Assembly: GCF_006715495.1 (NCBI RefSeq)
Contig: NZ_VFNI01000001.1
Span: 434,001-498,000, forward strand
Reading direction: 5' to 3'
DNA: 64,000 bases
Source of the DNA: Herbaspirillum sp. SJZ106
GTDB lineage: Bacteria; Pseudomonadota; Gammaproteobacteria; Burkholderiales; Burkholderiaceae_D
A program made the position numbers and the translations under genes. Under the pieces are notes generated by a model that worked only from the letters and a program-made list of their open reading frames with translations, did no database searches and was not told the DNA's origin. Every line of letters starts with the position of its first letter. Positions within the stretch are counted from its first letter, which is position 1. Positions 26,810-38,743 of the stretch are shown here, piece by piece.

Positions 26810-27478
26810 ACCCCATCGGGGGCCATGTCGTGGAGGTGGGAATCTCCCGGGATTGCGCTTGCAAGCGCAATCCGCTCGCCGGGCGCGACGCATGTGTCGC
26901 GCAACCCCCGGCTCGCCCCGCGTCCGTGCCGGACGCGGATTCGGTTCCCGGAGCATCAAAAACAAAAGGAAATGGCCCCGATGGGGGCAGGGTGGCGGGA
27001 ATCTCCCGGGATTGCGCTTGCAAGCGCAATCCGCGCGCCGGGCGCGACGCGTGCGTCGCGCAACTCCCGGCTCGCCCCGCGTCCGTGCCGGACGCGGATT
27101 CGGTTCTCGGAGCATCAAAAACAAAAGGAAATGGCCCCGATGGGGCCGGGGTGGCGGGAATCTCCCGGGATTGCGCTTGCAAGCGCAATCCGCTCGCCGG
27201 GCGCGACGCGTGCGTCGCGCAACCCCCGGCTCGCCCCGCGTCCGTGCCGGACGCGGATTCGGTTCTCGGAGCATCAAAAACAAAAGGAAATGGCCCCGAT
27301 GGGGGCGGGGTGGCGGGAATCTCCCGGGATTGCGCTTGCAAGCGCAATCCGCTCGCCGGGCGTGACGCATGCGTCGCGCAACCCCCGGCTCGCCCCGCGT
27401 CCGTGCCGGACGCGGATTCGGTTCTCGGAGCATCAAAAACAAAAGGAAATGGCCCCGATGGGGCCATTTCCTTTTGTT
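26810..27478. repeat. Four tandem 159-bp palindrome-rich repeats ending in the ssrA terminator
   Basis: Units start at 26838, 26997, 27156 and 27315, a constant 159-bp period. By eye copies 2-4 differ at only a few positions. Each unit holds GGATTGCGCTTG followed by its exact inverse (24-bp palindrome), a CGCGACGC/GCGTCGCG inverted repeat, a CGTCCG/CGGACG hairpin, and the sequence AAAAGGAAATGGCCCC-GAT-GGGG, which is the left arm and loop of the ssrA terminator. Only the last copy continues into a full 19-bp terminator stem. At the left edge the loop appears inverted (CCCC-ATC-GGGG). 159 is divisible by three, so several frames stay open across the array; I do not regard them as genes. Confidence 0.95.
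27438..27478 (-). terminator. ssrA terminator with 19-bp stem
   Basis: Perfect 19-bp stem (27438-27456 with 27460-27478, loop GAT), immediately 3' of the tmRNA CCA end on the minus strand and followed there by T-rich GTTTTTG. The inner 16 bp equal the bufferin-operon terminator at 12286-12320. Confidence 0.88.
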
Positions 27479-27838
27479 GGTGGAGGCGGCGGGAATCGAA
27501 CCCGCGTCCGCAAGCACTCTACAGACGGTTCTACATACTTAGTGCTGTCATTTGATTTAACCCGGCCGCCGCGGACGCACACGCTGCGGCAAGGCTAGTC
27601 ACCTTGGATTTAACCCCGGTTCAAGTGACCCGTTCCGAGGCGATTCTCTGTAAATGACTCCACTGCTGTTGCCAGCCCACCCCAGAGACGAGATGGTGTG
27701 GAGCTAACCGCGATTAAGCGGCCAGTGCGTACGAGTTATCGTTAGCAGTTATTTACGTTCTGACTGTATTTACGAGGTAATCAGGCCTCGGTATGCCCCG
27801 CGCTGCTTTGCAACCCACGTCGAAACCAAGTCGCCCCC
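27478..27838 (-). ncRNA. ssrA: Transfer-messenger RNA (tmRNA)
   Basis: 361-nt tmRNA. The 5' end GGGGGCG pairs with CGCCUCC next to the encoded CCA at the 3' end, forming the tRNA-like acceptor stem. The T-arm sequence GGTTCGATTCCC is at the 3' end and GACTTGGTTTCGACGTGGG at the 5' end. The tag frame at 27714-27746 starts at a GCT resume codon and reads ANDNSYALAA then TAA, a normal proteolysis tag ending ALAA. It rescues stalled ribosomes together with SmpB. A one-piece (not permuted) tmRNA. Confidence 0.96.
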
Positions 27839-27857
27839 GCAGAAACGCAGAAAGGGA

Positions 27858-27863
27858 ATTATA
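27858..27863 (-). promoter_or_regulatory. -10 box of the ssrA promoter
   Basis: Consensus TATAAT on the minus strand, 20 nt upstream of the mature tmRNA 5' end. No good -35 hexamer lies 16-18 nt further upstream. An 11-bp palindrome CCTACTGTAGG sits just upstream of the box. Confidence 0.65.
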
Positions 27864-27918
27864 ACCTACTGTAGGGGCGCTTTCGGTTTTATCAAGTCTT
27901 CCGGTGCTGTTTCCTGCC

Positions 27919-30900
27919 TTATTGGATGCCGAGGTCGACCCGGGTGGTGGCTTCCTTGTCCGGGATGCCGTCGGCGCTGAGTTTGGGGGCGATCAGGAAA
28001 ATGCGTTCGGCGGGGATCACGCTTTGTTCCTGCAGGTAATTACGGACCTGGTCGGCGCGGCGCTGGGCCAGGTTGCGCAGGTCGTCTTGCGTGACTTCCG
28101 TGTTGTCGGTGATCAACTTTTGCATTTCTTCCGGCGGCAGCGATTTGGCCAGGCCGATCATGTTGCGCGGTTTCTTGAACTTCGCGTCCTTGTAGACCCG
28201 TTCGAGATACTTGGGGCGCTCGGCATCGCTGATTTGCACTGCGCCGGCAGGTTGGCCTTCCTTGTCCATCAGATCCTTGCGCTTGAGGGTGCGCATCTGG
28301 CGGTTCAGGGCTTCCTGGCGCAGGCCCTGGTCATCGATCTTGGGATCGACGCGGCCGGTGATGTCGAGCTTGATGCCGGGGCGTTCGTTGAGGACGTAAC
28401 CGAGGGCGTCAAGCTTCTTGCGGATTTCCGGGGTGATCTCGGCCGAGCCGGGAGCGAATTCGATATACCGCAGTTCGCCGATGTCGTCGGAGCCGTTGAA
28501 CATCGATCCGATCAGCGCGAACGGCGAGGTGACGGCCTTGACGATCAGGTTCACGAACACGCGCAAGATGATGCCGCCGACCGAGAACTGCGGGTCGGAG
28601 AGCGAGCCCGAGATCGGCAGGTTGAGGTTGATGTTGCCATTGCGGTCCTTGAGCAGCGAAACCGCCAGCATCACCGGCAGCTTGGTGGCGTCGGGGCTGT
28701 CGACGCGTTCGCCGAAGGTGAGTTGTTCGATGCGCACGTCGTTTTCGGCGACCAGTTTGTCGTTCTCGATCTTGTATTGCACATCCATCGACAGCTTGCC
28801 CTTGGTGATCGGGTAGCCGGCGTATTTGGCCGAGTAGGGCGTCAGGCGCGGCAACTGCACGCCGTTGGCGCTGGCCTTGATGTCGAGGAACATGGGCTTG
28901 AACAGCGGATTGAGCGAGCCGGAAATCTGCAACGGGGCGTCGTTGTCGATCTTGCCGCTGATGTTGACGGGCGCCGGTTGCGGTTTCTCCGACGAGATTT
29001 CGCCGATGGTGCCGGCCAGGTCGGTCATGTTGGCGGTGTAGTTCGGCTTGACGAAATTGTCGGTGTAGTTGATGTTGCCGGCGGCCAGCACGACTTGCCC
29101 GATGCGCACGATCGGCGCATTCGGATCGGCGGCGGCGGTTACCGGGGCGGCCGAGGTGACGGTCTTGGGCGCGCTGGCGGTGTCCTTGGGTTCTTTGTTG
29201 TCCTGCTTGTCGGCATTGGTGATCGAGCCTTGCGATTGCGCGTCGGACACCAGGATGTCCTGCAGGTTCAGACGGCCTTTCTCGGACAGGATGGTGCGCG
29301 CGTAGAAGTTGGTCAGCGCGATCTTGTCCAGCGAGATTTGCGTACGGCCGCCCAGCTTGGCGCGGATGCCGCTGAGGTCGAGCGCGCGCCAGCGCAGGAA
29401 GTCGGTGGAGGTGATCTTGTCTTGCATGCGCAGGTTGTTGACGGCGGCGCTGCCGTTGTAGCTGAGCGCGAACTTCCGCTGCTCCAGCGGCGGCGTGACG
29501 GCCAGCTTGCCCTTGGCGCTGAGCAAGCCGCTGGTCAGCGTGACGTTGAGCGCATTGGCGAAGTAGCCCTGGAAGGGGGCGATAGGCAGGCTTTTCGCAT
29601 CCAGGTTGAGGTTGATGTCCTTTAACTGCGGCGCGGCCTGGCCGTTGATGTCGAGTTTGCCGCTCTTGTCGAACTGGGCTTGCAGGCTCAACTTGGTGTC
29701 GCGGTCGAGCTTGCTGGAAAGGTTCTGCACTTGCAGGTTGATGCCGTGGATCTTCAAGCGGGACTTGGCGCCGGCGGCCGCATCTTCAAAGTTGAGGCTG
29801 CTGTCGGCCAGGCTGAAGGTGTTCAGGCGCGCCACCCATGGCGATGGCGGCGTTCCCTTGGCCGGCGCCTTGTTGCCGGATGGCTCGGGTGCGCGCTCCG
29901 CGGCGGCGGGGGCAGGGGCTGCCGCCTGCAGCCGTTGCAGGTTGAAGCTGCCGTCGCCTTCGCGCCGGATATCGCCGCTCAGCCCGCTGATGCGGATGGC
30001 GTCGGCTTGCGCCAGATGCGCGGCCAGGTCGAGCGAGGCTTGTTGCAAGGCGATCGATTTGACCGTGATGGCGTTGGCATTTTTTACCTTGGGCGCCAGC
30101 TTGAGGTTGGCGAGGTCGAGGCTGGTATCGCTCAGCTTGAGTTGCTTATCCTGGAACTGGATCGTTGAAGCGCCGGACAAGGCGCCGGATACATTGGCTG
30201 CCAGCGAGCGGTTCAGGTAATTCTGGTAGCCGGCGATGTCGATGCCGTCCAGCGTCAGCTTGCCGTTGAGCTGCGGCTTGAGCGGTGCGATGTCGCCGTC
30301 GAACGCCAGCTTGCCGCGGCCGTTCTCGACCAGGGAGATTTTCAGCGCGGCGGGTTTGGCGTCGGCGTCGGTCGAGAGTTGGGACGCGTCGACGCTGAAT
30401 TGGCTCAGTTGTACGTTTTGCGCGGGCGCTGCGTTGGCTTCGTCGCGCCAGTTGATTTCGCCGTCGCGTACGCTGAGTTGCTGGACGAGGATGGCGGCGT
30501 CTTTCTTTTCAGCGGCGCTGGGGGCGGGAGTTTGCGCCGCCGGCGCATCGCTTGCCTGGGCGGGCTTGGCGGGTTTGGCAGTTTGGCCCGAGGCCAGCGC
30601 CCGTACCCAGTTGATGTCGCCGCGCGCATTCATCGCTGCCCACACTTGCGGCGCTTCCAGGCTGATTTGCGCGATCTCGCCGCTGGCATTGAGCACATCG
30701 AACTGCTTGATGTTGGCGGCCAGTTTCTTGGCCTTGAACAACTGGGCTTGGCTCTTGTCCTGCACCGAGATGTCTTCCAGGGCGAGATCGCCGCTCAGTG
30801 CCACCTTGGGTTTGCCGTCGGTGCGGACGAAGCCCAGGTCCAGTTTGGTCGTGAGCTTGGCGCTTTGCAGCTTGACCGGCAGCGCAACGGGGACGAAGGG

Positions 30901-31647
30901 CAGGTAGCTGACCACATCGAGCTGGTCGATGTCGATGGCGAAGGTCGATTCCTGGGTGCTGGCGAAAGGCTTGCTGCGTCCCTGCAGATGAAAGGGCGTG
31001 CCGTTGATGTCGGCCGAGAGCTGGGGCTGCACCGAGCTGTCGATGCTGCCGGGCAGGTTGGAAATGAAGGGCAGGCCGATCTGCAGCGCCTGGACGTTGA
31101 TGTCTTTGCCGGTGACCTTGTCTTCGAAGCGGATCTTGCCGTCCTGCAGTTGCACGTTGGCCAGCGAGAACTGCGACTTCGAATCGCTCTTGGGCATGGC
31201 ATCGATGCGCTCGAGGATATCGGAGAAGTTGTAGTGGCCGATGCCCTCGGCGTCCAGGCGTACCACGTGCACGTCGGGCGCGGTCAGCTTGATTTCGTCG
31301 AGTACCGGTGCCAGGCGGAAGAGGGAGGCGGAAGAGGCGTTGACCAGCAGGCTCCTGGCCGCGAAGAAGGGCGTTTTCTGGTCCGGTTCGTAGAGCGTGA
31401 CATCGGAGACGGTCAGCGCCAGCCGGAACGGGTTGAAGTCGATTTTGCCGATGTCGAGCTTGCGGCCTATCTTTTCCTGGGTCTGCTCGATGGCGATCTT
31501 TTTGATGAAGGACGGCAGCGCCAGCCAACTGGCGGCGGCCAGCGCGAGCAGGACAACCAGGATCCAGGCGAGCCATTTGAGCGGGCGGCGCAAGCGCTGC
31601 TGCGATTTCCAGTTGTTGAGGGTTGCTGCAATGCCTGGATTTGCCAT
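27919..31647 (-). CDS. DUF748-domain giant envelope protein (AsmA/TamB-like) with OmpA-like C-terminus
   Basis: 1242 residues. A single N-terminal membrane anchor (about residues 22-48, WLAWILVVLLALAAASWLAL) is followed by ~1000 residues of repetitive beta-rich DUF748 sequence, the AsmA-like group of bridge-type periplasmic proteins thought to carry lipids or support envelope assembly. From about residue 1059 there is an OmpA-like segment (IEFAPGSAEITPEIRKKLDAL ... LDITGRVDP, then NLAQRRADQVRNYL), suggesting contact with peptidoglycan. ATG 31647 follows AAGGAA. It is monocistronic by position, between ssrA and gph, and the role is inferred from the family. Confidence 0.85.
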   Translation of the reverse strand: MANPGIAATLNNWKSQQRLRRPLKWLAWILVVLLALAAASWLALPSFIKKIAIEQTQEKIGRKLDIGKIDFNPFRLALTVSDVTLYEPDQKTPFFAARSLLVNASSASLFRLAPVLDEIKLTAPDVHVVRLDAEGIGHYNFSDILERIDAMPKSDSKSQFSLANVQLQDGKIRFEDKVTGKDINVQALQIGLPFISNLPGSIDSSVQPQLSADINGTPFHLQGRSKPFASTQESTFAIDIDQLDVVSYLPFVPVALPVKLQSAKLTTKLDLGFVRTDGKPKVALSGDLALEDISVQDKSQAQLFKAKKLAANIKQFDVLNASGEIAQISLEAPQVWAAMNARGDINWVRALASGQTAKPAKPAQASDAPAAQTPAPSAAEKKDAAILVQQLSVRDGEINWRDEANAAPAQNVQLSQFSVDASQLSTDADAKPAALKISLVENGRGKLAFDGDIAPLKPQLNGKLTLDGIDIAGYQNYLNRSLAANVSGALSGASTIQFQDKQLKLSDTSLDLANLKLAPKVKNANAITVKSIALQQASLDLAAHLAQADAIRISGLSGDIRREGDGSFNLQRLQAAAPAPAAAERAPEPSGNKAPAKGTPPSPWVARLNTFSLADSSLNFEDAAAGAKSRLKIHGINLQVQNLSSKLDRDTKLSLQAQFDKSGKLDINGQAAPQLKDINLNLDAKSLPIAPFQGYFANALNVTLTSGLLSAKGKLAVTPPLEQRKFALSYNGSAAVNNLRMQDKITSTDFLRWRALDLSGIRAKLGGRTQISLDKIALTNFYARTILSEKGRLNLQDILVSDAQSQGSITNADKQDNKEPKDTASAPKTVTSAAPVTAAADPNAPIVRIGQVVLAAGNINYTDNFVKPNYTANMTDLAGTIGEISSEKPQPAPVNISGKIDNDAPLQISGSLNPLFKPMFLDIKASANGVQLPRLTPYSAKYAGYPITKGKLSMDVQYKIENDKLVAENDVRIEQLTFGERVDSPDATKLPVMLAVSLLKDRNGNINLNLPISGSLSDPQFSVGGIILRVFVNLIVKAVTSPFALIGSMFNGSDDIGELRYIEFAPGSAEITPEIRKKLDALGYVLNERPGIKLDITGRVDPKIDDQGLRQEALNRQMRTLKRKDLMDKEGQPAGAVQISDAERPKYLERVYKDAKFKKPRNMIGLAKSLPPEEMQKLITDNTEVTQDDLRNLAQRRADQVRNYLQEQSVIPAERIFLIAPKLSADGIPDKEATTRVDLGIQ

Positions 31648-31913
31648 GCTGGATGTTCCTTCTCGATGCAACCGGGCGGCGAAGGCGCTGCGCAGGAGCA
31701 GGCGGGCGGCACCGGTGCGTTCAACGATATTTGTTATGTGTGCGAAGAACAGGTGGCGGTATGGTTGGCCACTTGCATCATTCTAATGCGGCATCGGCAA
31801 GCGTGGAGCATAGATCTCGAAATAGGGGCAAGCAAGCGTGGTGGCGGAATGCAAATCGGCTGCGCGCGGCAGCCGATTGAACGGGGCGGGGCTTGCCATC
31901 GGCCCTGCGCAAA

Positions 31914-32582
31914 TCAGATCGGCGCAGGCCCCAGCAGTTCCAGCAGTTTTTGCGGCTCGTGCAGCAGCGCGTCGGCATCCCAGGAGGCCGGTGCGGAGTG
32001 GCCGCAATAGCCCCAGGCCGCCGCCACGGTGGGCATGCCGGCAGCCTTGCCGGCTTGCACATCGCGCAAGTCATCGCCGACGTACCAGCAATCCTCCGGC
32101 GCCAGTTGCAAGCGTTTGGCCGCTTCCAGCAGGGGGGCGGGGTGCGGTTTGGGATGCGGCGTGGTGTCGCCCGAGACCACGCAGGCGGCATGCCCCAGGC
32201 CGATCTGCGGCACCAGCGCATCGGTAAAGCGGGCGGCCTTGTTGGTGACGATGCCCCAGGCGATGCCGCGCGCTTCCAGCTGGGCCAGCATGTCGGGGAT
32301 ATTGTCGAACAGTTTGCTGTGGGCGGCCATGTTGGCTTCGTAACGGTCCAGGAAGCGTACTTTCAGGGACTCGTACTCGGCGTGGCCGGGGTGGATATCC
32401 AGCGCGGCGCCGATCAGTCCGCGCGCGCCGGCCGATGCGACAGGGCGCAGCACTTCGTAAGGCGCCGGTTCAAGGCCGTGTTCGCTGCGCAGGAAATTGG
32501 CCGCGGCGGCGAGGTCGGGGGCGGTGTCGGCAAGCGTGCCGTCGAGGTCGAACAGGATGGCGCGCGGTGGGCGTAGCGGCAT
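31914..32582 (-). CDS. gph: Phosphoglycolate phosphatase, HAD superfamily
   Basis: 222-residue HAD hydrolase. The nucleophile motif is FDLDGTLADT near the start (D11 and D13), motif II is VTNKAARFT, and motif IV is YVGDDLRDVQAGKAAGM. It removes phosphate from 2-phosphoglycolate formed during DNA repair; related substrates are possible. It lies 73 bp after ubiG on the same strand, the usual betaproteobacterial ubiG-gph order. The 266-bp gap to the DUF748 start shows no further gene. Confidence 0.9.
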   Translation of the reverse strand: MPLRPPRAILFDLDGTLADTAPDLAAAANFLRSEHGLEPAPYEVLRPVASAGARGLIGAALDIHPGHAEYESLKVRFLDRYEANMAAHSKLFDNIPDMLAQLEARGIAWGIVTNKAARFTDALVPQIGLGHAACVVSGDTTPHPKPHPAPLLEAAKRLQLAPEDCWYVGDDLRDVQAGKAAGMPTVAAAWGYCGHSAPASWDADALLHEPQKLLELLGPAPI

Positions 32583-32655
32583 GGTGCGTCACAGGATGGG
32601 GTTGGAGGAAGGGCGCCGCGCATGGGCAGCGGCGCCCGGCAACTGCTGCGGCCGT

Positions 32656-33363
32656 TCAGGCGAGCGGCCGGGTGCAGGCGACCAGATAGTTGACGTCGGT
32701 ATCGTTGTTGAGCGAATAGATCTTGGTGATCGGGTTGTAGCTCATGCCTTTGAAGGCATCGATATCCAGGTCCGCCTGGCGGATATATCGCCCCAGTTCG
32801 GCCGGGGTGATGAACTTGGCGTAATCGTGGGTCCCTTTGGGCAGCATGCGCAGCAGGTATTCGGCGCCGATGATCGCCAGCAGGTAAGCCTTGGGATTGC
32901 GGTTGAGTGTCGAGAAAAATACCTTGCCACCGGGTTTGACCAGGGTGGCGCAGGCGCGCACGATGGAAGACGGATCGGGCACGTGTTCCAGCATTTCCAT
33001 GCAGGTGACGACATCGAATTGCCCGGGTTCGCGTGCGGCCATGTCTTCCGCGGCGATCTTTTCGTAACGCACCTGCACGCCGGATTCCATGCTGTGCAGG
33101 TCGGCAACCTTCAGGGCCTTGTCGGACAGGTCGATGCCGGTGACGTTGGCGCCCTTGGCCGCCATCGATTCGGCCAGGATGCCGCCGCCGCAGCCGATAT
33201 CGAGCACTTTCTTGCCGGCCAGCGGCGCGCGGGCATTGATCCATTCCAGGCGCAGCGGATTGATCTCGTGCAGGGGGCGGAATTCGGAGCCGGGATCCCA
33301 CCAGCGGTGGGCCAGCTCACTGAATTTCTGGAGTTCTTGGGGGTCGGCATTGGTCGCATTCAT
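32656..33363 (-). CDS. ubiG: Bifunctional ubiquinone biosynthesis O-methyltransferase
   Basis: SAM-dependent methyltransferase acting at two O-methylation steps of ubiquinone synthesis. 235 residues. The SAM motif [13 protein letters not shown] is near residue 56, the acidic loop is GIDLSDKAL, and the post-motifs are [11 protein letters not shown] and [13 protein letters not shown]. It starts at ATG 33363 ([11 protein letters not shown]); an upstream in-frame extension runs into the ompA terminator and is rejected. Downstream of the OmpA-type gene and upstream of gph. Confidence 0.95.
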   Translation of the reverse strand: MNATNADPQELQKFSELAHRWWDPGSEFRPLHEINPLRLEWINARAPLAGKKVLDIGCGGGILAESMAAKGANVTGIDLSDKALKVADLHSMESGVQVRYEKIAAEDMAAREPGQFDVVTCMEMLEHVPDPSSIVRACATLVKPGGKVFFSTLNRNPKAYLLAIIGAEYLLRMLPKGTHDYAKFITPAELGRYIRQADLDIDAFKGMSYNPITKIYSLNNDTDVNYLVACTRPLA

Positions 33364-33420
33364 AGGCGCAATGATAGCCGAAACAGGAGCGGGTGTCGGA
33401 TGGCCGGAAATCAAATAGGC

Positions 33421-33447
33421 ATAAAAAAACCCCGCCGAAGCGGGGTT
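33421..33447 (-). terminator. Terminator of the OmpA-type gene
   Basis: AACCCCGC-loop-GCGGGGTT stem followed on the minus strand by seven T residues. It lies 27 bp past the OmpA-type stop codon. Confidence 0.92.
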
Positions 33448-33473
33448 CATTGAGGCCTTGTAGCGTCAATCGA

Positions 33474-34088
33474 TTACTTGCGGGTACCCACAACTTCGAT
33501 TTCCACGCGGCGGTTCTTGGCGCGGCCAGCTGCAGTCTTGTTGTCTGCGACCGGTTGCGACTTGCCCTTGCCTTCAGTGTAGACGCGGTTGGCTTCGACA
33601 CCCTTGGAAACCAGGTATGCCTTGACAGCTTCAGCGCGGCGAACCGACAGCTTCTGGTTGTAGGCAACCGAGCCAACGGAGTCGGTGTGGCCGACAGCGA
33701 TGATGACTTCCAGGTTGATCGCCTTCAGGTTGCCGACCAGCTCGTCCAGCTTGGCCTTGCCGGCAGGCTTCAGGACTGCCTTGTCGAAGTCGAAGAACGC
33801 GTCAGCAGCGTAGGTCACTTTTTCGGATGTCGGAGCAGCAGGAGCGGCAGCAGGAGCAGCAGGAGCGGCAGCAGCAACCGGTGCCGGTGCAGGCGGCTCT
33901 TCGCAAGGGCCGTTCACATAGGCGGTTTGCCAGCACAGACCGTAACCGCTGCGGGTAACGACGTCACGGCCATCTTGCAGGTATGCGCTGCCCGGACGGA
34001 CCTTGATGTCCTTGATTTCCTGAGCGGTGGCAGACAGAGCGATGGCTGCGGACGCAGCAGCGAAGACGAGTTTTGCTAATTTGTTCAT
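33474..34088 (-). CDS. OmpA-family periplasmic/outer-membrane protein without a full beta-barrel
   Basis: 204 residues: signal peptide ending SATAQ, a short region with two cysteines (GLCWQT, GPCEEPP), an Ala/Pro hinge, then an OmpA-like peptidoglycan-binding domain from about residue 95 (FDFDKAVLKPAGKAKLDEL, GHTDSVGS, LSVRRAEAVKAYL, RRVEIEV). It is too short for the eight-stranded barrel of E. coli OmpA, as is common for this betaproteobacterial gene next to ubiG. Expected to tether the envelope to the cell wall. Codons look highly expressed (AT-rich relative to neighbours). Good ribosome binding site AGGAG before ATG 34088. Confidence 0.9.
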   Translation of the reverse strand: MNKLAKLVFAAASAAIALSATAQEIKDIKVRPGSAYLQDGRDVVTRSGYGLCWQTAYVNGPCEEPPAPAPVAAAAPAAPAAAPAAPTSEKVTYAADAFFDFDKAVLKPAGKAKLDELVGNLKAINLEVIIAVGHTDSVGSVAYNQKLSVRRAEAVKAYLVSKGVEANRVYTEGKGKSQPVADNKTAAGRAKNRRVEIEVVGTRK

Positions 34089-34787
34089 GTTTCTCCTCTC
34101 GGGTGAGATATCCGCAGATAAACTGCGCTACAAGATTACGACATCAAAAAAATGAATAATATCATGTGTTCAGGTCGTCACAGCCCCTTGTTTCCTAGGT
34201 GGCATGCGATGAACTTAGCCGCCATTCTGCCACAGGGATTGCCCTTGAGTGATGCTTGCTATTTGGTCCAGACAACGTTTTTGGGACTGTGTTGTTTCCG
34301 CGCAACGCGCTTTTTTAGCGGCATTTTTGTCGCCGAAGAGCTTAAAAAATCACCTTTTCAGCAAGAAAATCCTTATTTTTCATGTAGTTCGCCAATCCTT
34401 GCATGACCATGGAAGTTGCCTTTTGCATGCCATATCGATGCGAGTGAAGGTTCAGATCCCTCCCGTTTCAGGGTTCAGGGAATCCGATTTCAAAGAAACC
34501 TCCCGGAAGCCTCATTCCCGTCGCGATGTTGTCTTATGGAAAATGTTTTGCCGGCAATCCGGGTCCTCCAGGCTATCTGGCCGCTAATAATATATAGGCC
34601 ATCGTTCGCAGCGGGCAGGTTGCGGCCGATCCATGGCGCGAGGCGATGACGGGTATGCGGCTGCGGGGTTCCCAAGCAGGTGGTTCAGCCCTGCGGCATG
34701 CTAGAATGCACTGTTCAGATTACGTCCAAGGGCATGGCCCGCCCGGTATGGTTTTTTTAAGACCGGGAAACATCTTTCGACTCTCCA
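34089..34787. other. 700-bp AT-rich divergent intergenic region between the OmpA-type gene and gyrA
   Basis: No gene recognised; short open frames at 34152-34649 look like non-coding translation. Base composition is clearly lower in GC than the flanks. It must hold the promoters of both divergent genes. A fair -10 box TAGAAT for gyrA is at 34702-34707, without a clear -35. The long leader leaves room for regulatory RNA or a small RNA that I cannot identify from sequence. Confidence 0.5.
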
Positions 34788-37448
<2,661 letters not shown>

Positions 37449-37461
37449 TACGTTGCAACGC

Positions 37462-37494
37462 AAGGCGGTTCATATCAGGTGAGCCGCCTTTTTT
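37462..37494 (+). terminator. Terminator of gyrA
   Basis: AAGGCGGTTCA and TGAGCCGCCTT pair (one mismatch) around a 7-nt loop, followed by TTTT. It ends 17 bp before the serC start, so serC probably relies partly on read-through or an internal promoter. Confidence 0.75.
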
Positions 37495-37510
37495 GATTGT
37501 GATCGCAGAT

Positions 37511-38623
37511 ATGGTTTACAACTTTTCCGCCGGCCCGGCGGTATTGCCCAAGGAAGTGCTGCAGCAGGCAGCCGATGAAATGCTGGACTGGCATGGCAGC
37601 GGCATGTCCGTGATGGAGATGAGCCATCGCGGCAAGGAATACATGTCCATCATCGAGGCGGCATTGGCCGATGTGCGCGATCTGCTGGCGGTGCCCTCGA
37701 ACTACAAGGTGCTGTTCCTGCAGGGCGGGGCGATCGCCGAGAACGCCATCATCCCGATGAACCTGGCGGCGCTGCGTTCTCCTGCCGGCCAGCATGCGCC
37801 GGGCGTGGCCGACTACATCAACACCGGTTCGTGGTCGACCAAGTCGATCAAGGAGGCGGCCCGTTACTGCACCGTCAACGTCGCCGCTTCGTCGGCCGAC
37901 CACAAGTTTTCCAGCATCCCGGCGCGTGCCGACTGGGCATTGTCGAAGGATGCGGCCTACGTCCACATCTGCAGCAATGAGACCATCGACGGCGTCGAAT
38001 ACCAATACACGCCGGATGTGGCCGTCGACACCAACGGCGCGCCGCTGGTGGCCGACATGTCCTCGCACATCCTGTCGCGCGAGGTCGACGTGTCGAAGTA
38101 CGGCGTCATCTACGGCGGCGCCCAGAAGAACATCGGCCCGGCCGGCGTGACCATCGTCATCGTGCGCGAGGACCTGCTGGGCCACGCGCTGCCGATCTGT
38201 CCCTCGGCCTTCGACTGGAAGATCGTGGCCGACAACGACTCCATGTACAACACCCCGCCGACCTACGCGATCTATATCGCCGGCCTGGTGTTCCAGTGGT
38301 TGAAGCGCCAGGGCGGCGTGGCGGCGATGGAACAGCGCAACATCGTCAAGGCCGAACTGCTGTACGGCTATCTCGACGGCACCGATTTCTACAGCAACCG
38401 TATTGCAAAAGATTGCCGTTCGCGGATGAACGTGCCGTTCTTCTTGCGCGACGAGTCGCTGAATGACGCATTCCTCGCCGGCGCCAAGGAGCGCGGGCTG
38501 CTGCAGCTGAAAGGCCACAAGTCGGTCGGCGGCATGCGCGCATCGATCTACAACGCGATGCCGATCGAGGGCGTACAGGCCCTGGTCGATTACCTCAAAG
38601 AATTCGAACGCAAGCACGGCTGA
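37511..38623 (+). CDS. serC: Phosphoserine aminotransferase
   Basis: PLP enzyme of serine and pyridoxine synthesis converting 3-phosphohydroxypyruvate and glutamate to phosphoserine. 370 residues. It starts [12 protein letters not shown] as in the family; the PLP lysine is in [12 protein letters not shown], and WSTKSIKEA and [14 protein letters not shown] are conserved. Start ATG 37511 is preferred over 37493. First gene of the serC-pheA-hisC-tyrA-aroA-cmk-rpsA series. Confidence 0.96.
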   Translation: MVYNFSAGPAVLPKEVLQQAADEMLDWHGSGMSVMEMSHRGKEYMSIIEAALADVRDLLAVPSNYKVLFLQGGAIAENAIIPMNLAALRSPAGQHAPGVADYINTGSWSTKSIKEAARYCTVNVAASSADHKFSSIPARADWALSKDAAYVHICSNETIDGVEYQYTPDVAVDTNGAPLVADMSSHILSREVDVSKYGVIYGGAQKNIGPAGVTIVIVREDLLGHALPICPSAFDWKIVADNDSMYNTPPTYAIYIAGLVFQWLKRQGGVAAMEQRNIVKAELLYGYLDGTDFYSNRIAKDCRSRMNVPFFLRDESLNDAFLAGAKERGLLQLKGHKSVGGMRASIYNAMPIEGVQALVDYLKEFERKHG

Positions 38624-38743
38624 TTTTTGCCTGCGGGCGGGCCGCTTTCCCGGTGCGGCGATGGCTGCCGCCGGATAGCGGCGCCATGCCGTCACCTGCG
38701 CAAGGCAGGGCGGGGCGCAAGCCATTGAACAAGAAAGAGCGAA

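Noticed and set aside
26810-27478. Repeat array as a CRISPR locus
   Set aside because: Units are 159 bp, contiguous and without unique spacers; no cas genes are nearby.
26219-27598. Long open frames across the 159-bp repeats on both strands, with 53-residue peptide repeats
   Set aside because: The period is a multiple of three, so frames stay open mechanically. They run into ssrA, lack ribosome binding sites and resemble nothing known; the palindromes explain the sequence better.
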